NCBI GenBank assembly: GCA_045601425.1
Contig: JAZRZP010000016.1
Span: 6,164-70,163, forward strand
Origin: UBA1219 sp045601425
GTDB lineage: Bacteria > Bacteroidota > Bacteroidia > Bacteroidales > P3
Direction of reading: 5' to 3'
DNA length: 64,000 nucleotides
The notes under the pieces were generated by a model, which was not told where the DNA came from, did no database searches, and saw only the letters and a program-made list of their open reading frames with translations. The position numbers and the translations under genes were made by a program. Within the stretch, counting starts at the first letter, position 1. Each line of letters opens with the position of its first letter. This document shows positions 61,059 to 64,000 of this stretch, piece by piece.

Positions 61059-62459
61059 TTAGAATTCGGCATTTTGCGGTGTACGTGGGAACGGGATCAC
61101 GTCACGGATGTTGCTCATGCCAGTAACAAAAAGCAGCAGACGTTCGAAACCGAGTCCGAAGCCGCTGTGCGGAGCACTGCCCCAACGGCGGGTATCAAGG
61201 TACCACCACATGTCTTTCTGCGGAATGTGCAGCTCTTCGATGCGCTGCTGCAGTTTCCCGTAATCTTCTTCACGCTGCGAGCCTCCGATGATTTCTCCGA
61301 TTTTCGGAAAGAGTACATCCATGGCGCGGACAGTCTTGCCGTCGTCGTTCTGTTTCATGTAGAAGGCTTTTATTTCCTTCGGGTAATCTATCAGAATGAC
61401 AGGGCATTTGAAGTGGTTTTCAACAAGATAACGTTCGTGTTCCGACTGCAGGTCAATGCCCCACGAAACAGGATACTCGAATTTTCTGTCGGCTTTGAGC
61501 AGAATGTCTATGGCATCGGTGTAGCGCAGACGTACAAAGGGATTTGCAATAACGAACTTAAGACGTTCGATAAGATCCTTGTCCCACATGTCGTTGAGAA
61601 ACTGCAGGTCGTCCATGCAGTTGTCCATGGCGTACTGTATGAGGTATTTCAGAAAATCTTCGGCGAGATTCATGTCGTCTTCAAGTTCGTAGAAAGCCAT
61701 TTCGGGTTCTATCATCCAGAATTCGGCAAGGTGACGCGGAGTGTTGGAGTTTTCGGCACGGAATGTTGGTCCGAAAGTGTAAATCTTGCCGAGTGCAAGG
61801 GCTCCGAGTTCACCTTCGAGCTGTCCCGAAACGGTAAGACTTGTCTGCTTTCCGAAGAAATCTTCCTTGTAGTTTATCTTGCCTTCTTCGGTACGGGGGA
61901 GGTTGTTCAGATCCATGGTTGTAACCTGAAACATTTCACCGGCACCTTCGCAGTCGGAAGCTGTGATGAGCGGAGTGTGGAAATAGAAGAATCCGTGGTC
62001 ATTGAAATATTTGTGTATTGCATAGGCCATTGCATGACGCATGCGGAGCACGGCTCCGAAGGTATTGGTACGCGGACGGAGGTAGGCGATTTCGCGGAGG
62101 AATTCCAGTGTATGGCCTTTTTTCTGCAAAGGATAGTCTTCGGGGCTGGCTTCGCCGTAGAGGACTATGTTTTCGGCCTGAATCTCAACTGCCTGACCTT
62201 TGCCCATCGAGGCGACGAGTTTTCCGTCTACCGAGATGCATGCTCCAGTGGTTATTCTGCGGAGCAAGTCTTCGTCAAAACTTGCCAGATCGACGACAAT
62301 CTGTATGTTATGTATGATACTTCCATCGTTGAGGGCGATAAATGCAACGTTTTTGTTGCCACGTTTTGTCCTTACCCAACCTTTTACGTTTACCGTTGTG
62401 TCGAGCAGACCGTCAACATTCTGTTTTAGCAGATAAGCTATTTCAAATCTCTGTGTCAT
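61059..62459 (-). CDS. asnS: Asparaginyl-tRNA synthetase
   Basis: This 466-residue class IIb synthetase charges tRNA-Asn. The N-terminal OB-fold anticodon-binding domain is VNVKGWVRTKRGNKNVAFIA. Motif 2 is FRAENSNTPRHLAEFWMIE, and motif 3 is GFGLGFERLLLFVTGMSNIRDV. The HLAEFWM block is typical of AsnRS rather than AspRS. Its length and domain order are standard. It starts 22 nt after the manC stop and shares its promoter. Confidence 0.98.
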   Translation of the reverse strand: MTQRFEIAYLLKQNVDGLLDTTVNVKGWVRTKRGNKNVAFIALNDGSIIHNIQIVVDLASFDEDLLRRITTGACISVDGKLVASMGKGQAVEIQAENIVLYGEASPEDYPLQKKGHTLEFLREIAYLRPRTNTFGAVLRMRHAMAYAIHKYFNDHGFFYFHTPLITASDCEGAGEMFQVTTMDLNNLPRTEEGKINYKEDFFGKQTSLTVSGQLEGELGALALGKIYTFGPTFRAENSNTPRHLAEFWMIEPEMAFYELEDDMNLAEDFLKYLIQYAMDNCMDDLQFLNDMWDKDLIERLKFVIANPFVRLRYTDAIDILLKADRKFEYPVSWGIDLQSEHERYLVENHFKCPVILIDYPKEIKAFYMKQNDDGKTVRAMDVLFPKIGEIIGGSQREEDYGKLQQRIEELHIPQKDMWWYLDTRRWGSAPHSGFGLGFERLLLFVTGMSNIRDVIPFPRTPQNAEF

Positions 62460-62481
62460 AAGTATTTATATGTATTGTATA

Positions 62482-63564
62482 TTATTTTTTGTGTTTGTTT
62501 TTTCTAACGTCGATGTCGCTGCCGAATTTGAAAATACGGTGTTCTTCGCTGCGTTTGCAGATAAGCGTCGCGTTTTCATCGCTTGCGACGATGTAGTCTT
62601 CAAGTCCCTGCAGAACCATGGTACGGTTGTCGGGGACATTGATTATACAGTTTCTCGTATCGTAGGTGTAGACATTCTCGCCAACCACGGCGTTTTTGTT
62701 CTCGTCCTTGTCGAGAGCTTCGTAGAGCGAAGCCCACGTCTCGACGTCGGACCAGCGGAAATCCGATACCATTACGTACACGTTCTCTGCTTTTTCCATA
62801 ATGCCGTAGTCGGCCGAAATGGGCTGGCATGTGGCATAAATTTTTTCTATTTCGGAATAGGGTGTGTCCAGATTTATGGTATCGAAAAACGTGGCGACAT
62901 CGGGCAGAAAATCCCTGTAAGCCTTTATAAGTGTGGGGAGTTTCCAAAGGAAGATACCCGCATTCCAGAGGAAATCGCCGCTGTTCAGGAACTGCACAGC
63001 CATTTCGTAAGGCGGTTTTTCCGTATAGGTTATTACCTTGTGCAGTGCAGGACTTTCAGGATAGCAGTCGCTTTCTTCGTACTGTATGTAACCATATTTG
63101 GTGTTCGGGTTGAACGGCCGGATGCCAAGCGTTATTATCCAATCGTGGTTTTCTATACCAGCGAGCCCTTCGGTTATGGTTTTCGCAAAATTCCCGTTGT
63201 CGAAAATGGCGTGATCCGACGGCGATACTATGATGTTCGCATCGGAATTCAGCCTGCTGATGATGGCTGCGGCGTATGCTATGCACGGAGCGGTGTTGCG
63301 GCGAACCGGCTCGTAGATTATCTGGCGTTCGGCAAGTCCTTCTATCTGGCTTTCGACCAGACCGCGGTAAATGTTGTTGGTAACGATAAATATGTTCTCA
63401 CGCGGGCATATCGTTTCAAAACGCCTGAATGTAGTCTGCAGCATGCTCTCGCCCTTGCCCAGAATGTCGATGAACTGCTTGGGGTGATCGACGGTGCTCA
63501 TTGGCCAGAAGCGCGATCCGAAACCTCCGGCCATGATTATGCAGTAGTTATTGTTATTTTTCAC
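62482..63564 (-). CDS. manC: Mannose-1-phosphate guanylyltransferase
   Basis: This 360-residue nucleotidyltransferase makes GDP-mannose. The start is MKNNNNYCIIMAGGFGSRFW, with the pyrophosphorylase signature GGFGSRFWPMSTVDHPKQF. Further motifs are IIVSPSDHAIFDN and FLWNAGIFLW. It is the single-domain form without the phosphomannose isomerase domain of bifunctional ManC/AlgA. GDP-mannose would feed glycan or glycolipid synthesis. A near-perfect Bacteroides promoter lies about 90 nt upstream. The gene symbol follows common use in the lineage. Confidence 0.93.
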   Translation of the reverse strand: MKNNNNYCIIMAGGFGSRFWPMSTVDHPKQFIDILGKGESMLQTTFRRFETICPRENIFIVTNNIYRGLVESQIEGLAERQIIYEPVRRNTAPCIAYAAAIISRLNSDANIIVSPSDHAIFDNGNFAKTITEGLAGIENHDWIITLGIRPFNPNTKYGYIQYEESDCYPESPALHKVITYTEKPPYEMAVQFLNSGDFLWNAGIFLWKLPTLIKAYRDFLPDVATFFDTINLDTPYSEIEKIYATCQPISADYGIMEKAENVYVMVSDFRWSDVETWASLYEALDKDENKNAVVGENVYTYDTRNCIINVPDNRTMVLQGLEDYIVASDENATLICKRSEEHRIFKFGSDIDVRKNKHKK

Positions 63565-63649
63565 TTCAATGCAAATATTTGACTGTCATACAAATACACA
63601 ACAACAACGTCTCATTTCCCTTACAAAACGAGCAGTTGTTTTCCAACTG

Positions 63650-63681
63650 CAAATTTACGAAAAATTTCTCGGTTTTGCAAA
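63650..63681 (-). promoter_or_regulatory. Bacteroides-type promoter of manC-asnS
   Basis: On the minus strand, TTTG (63681-63678), a 20-nt spacer and TAAATTTG (63657-63650) match the consensus exactly. Transcription would start near 63643, giving an 80-nt 5' leader. Confidence 0.75.
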
Positions 63682-63788
63682 AAAAGATTTTCTGGAAAAA
63701 AAATCTCACATTTCACAATACTTCTGTTCCCGAAATTCATAAAAATAAAATTCTCTCCCCACCGCTTGCACAATCCGAAAACTTTCCG

Positions 63789-63796
63789 TAACTTTG
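63789..63796 (+). promoter_or_regulatory. -7 element reading out of the window
   Basis: TAACTTTG fits TAnnTTTG, with TTGC at 63766-63769 as a weak -33 box 19 nt upstream. It points at the short ORF 63820-63885 and the unseen gene to the right. Confidence 0.45.
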
Positions 63797-63819
63797 CCGT
63801 GAAATCGAACAGACAGAAA

Positions 63820-63885
63820 ATGCGAAAACCCAACCTTTGTAACTTATTGACTTTTAGGAAATTACCCCCCCCATCAAGATTATAA
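63820..63885 (+). CDS. Possible leader peptide (21 residues)
   Basis: A short ORF starts 24 nt after a -7 element and encodes MRKPNLCNLLTFRKLPPPS followed by RL. It is Leu-rich (5 of 21) and contains a Pro-Pro-Pro run near its end. The stop lies inside a hairpin (63875-63894) followed by a T run, the layout of an attenuator leader. No homologue is known to me, and a chance ORF is possible. No larger gene is visible in 63565-64000. Confidence 0.3.
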   Translation: MRKPNLCNLLTFRKLPPPSRL

Positions 63886-63909
63886 GCAATCTTGAAAGGT
63901 ACTTTTTTT
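63875..63909 (+). terminator. Possible attenuator hairpin with T run
   Basis: CAAGATT (63875-63881) and AATCTTG (63888-63894) form a 7-bp stem with a 6-nt loop that includes the stop codon of the short ORF. After 8 nt comes a run of seven T (63903-63909). The gap before the T run weakens it as a simple terminator. Confidence 0.35.
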
Positions 63910-64000
63910 CTGCATTTTTCGCGTTCTTTGAAGTTGTTTTTTCTGTTTTTCAGTACGGAAACGAAAAAAAAATCTCCGGAAACGGAAAAAATTTCCTGCC

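Noticed and set aside
60957..62429. Rightward open frame opposite asnS (490 codons)
   Set aside because: Antisense of a well-conserved synthetase, with no recognisable domain and biased composition.
62470..63582. Rightward open frame opposite manC (370 codons)
   Set aside because: Shadow frame of the guanylyltransferase gene; no motif, and it runs through the manC leader.

Overview
The window is a chromosomal segment of a member of the Bacteroidota, most likely order Bacteroidales. Four things point there. Intergenic regions carry the Bacteroides-type promoter (TTTG, about 19-21 nt, TAnnTTTG) and Shine-Dalgarno sites are largely absent. Lineage-typical families are present (DUF3467 after rpoC, DUF4105/Lnb, DUF6089/PorG, DUF4837, DUF2027-Smr). 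A peptidase ends in a type IX secretion (T9SS) sorting domain. GC content is moderate. I see no insertion sequence, prophage, CRISPR array or rRNA gene; this looks like a core chromosome.

Layout. 1-1173 is the 3' part of gyrB (+). 1414-15145 is one large leftward block: tRNA-Thr, -Tyr, -Gly, -Thr, tuf, tRNA-Trp, secE, nusG, rplK-A-J-L, rpoB, rpoC and a DUF3467 gene. It is preceded by a near-perfect Bacteroides promoter and keeps the gene order of the E. coli tufB-secE-nusG-rplKAJL-rpoBC region. 15363-21293 (-) holds mntP, rpmE (type B L31), an Lnb-type lipoprotein N-acyltransferase, a DUF2027-Smr protein and mutS2. 21481-24888 (+) holds a tandem UspA protein, a nucleoside kinase with a ThrRS-like N-terminus and a SIMPL-domain protein.

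24956-36297 (-) is the most unusual part. A radical SAM/B12-type gene pair sits next to an eight-gene, tightly packed operon: acyl carrier protein, ketosynthase fused to a degenerate ketosynthase, small SMR/EamA-like transporter, LolA-like carrier, hotdog dehydratase, GT2 glycosyltransferase, an MMPL exporter fused to an acyltransferase, and a CrtI-like oxidoreductase. The content resembles aryl-polyene/dialkylresorcinol envelope-lipid clusters, but no aryl-starter activation gene, ketoreductase or thioesterase lies beside it. The product is unknown.

36680-46480 (+) holds ftsK, an O-methyltransferase, a secreted protein, frr, birA, a gate-domain membrane protein, a small membrane protein, a Wzx-like flippase and an M20 amidohydrolase. 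46548-55686 (-) is an outer-membrane biogenesis run: holA, TonB-dependent receptor, DUF4837 lipoprotein, PorG-like barrel, uppS, bamA, ompH/skp. 55766-63564 (-) holds manC, asnS, an S41 protease, an M1 peptidase with T9SS tail and an aspartate kinase. The last 436 bases hold the manC promoter and a possible rightward leader-peptide/attenuator for a gene beyond the window.

The genes link transcription and translation to envelope construction: BamA, Skp, LolA-like, Lnb and PorG-like proteins serve protein and lipoprotein delivery to the outer membrane, while the ketosynthase operon appears to make and export a lipid to it. Functions were assigned by reading motifs, not by database search.
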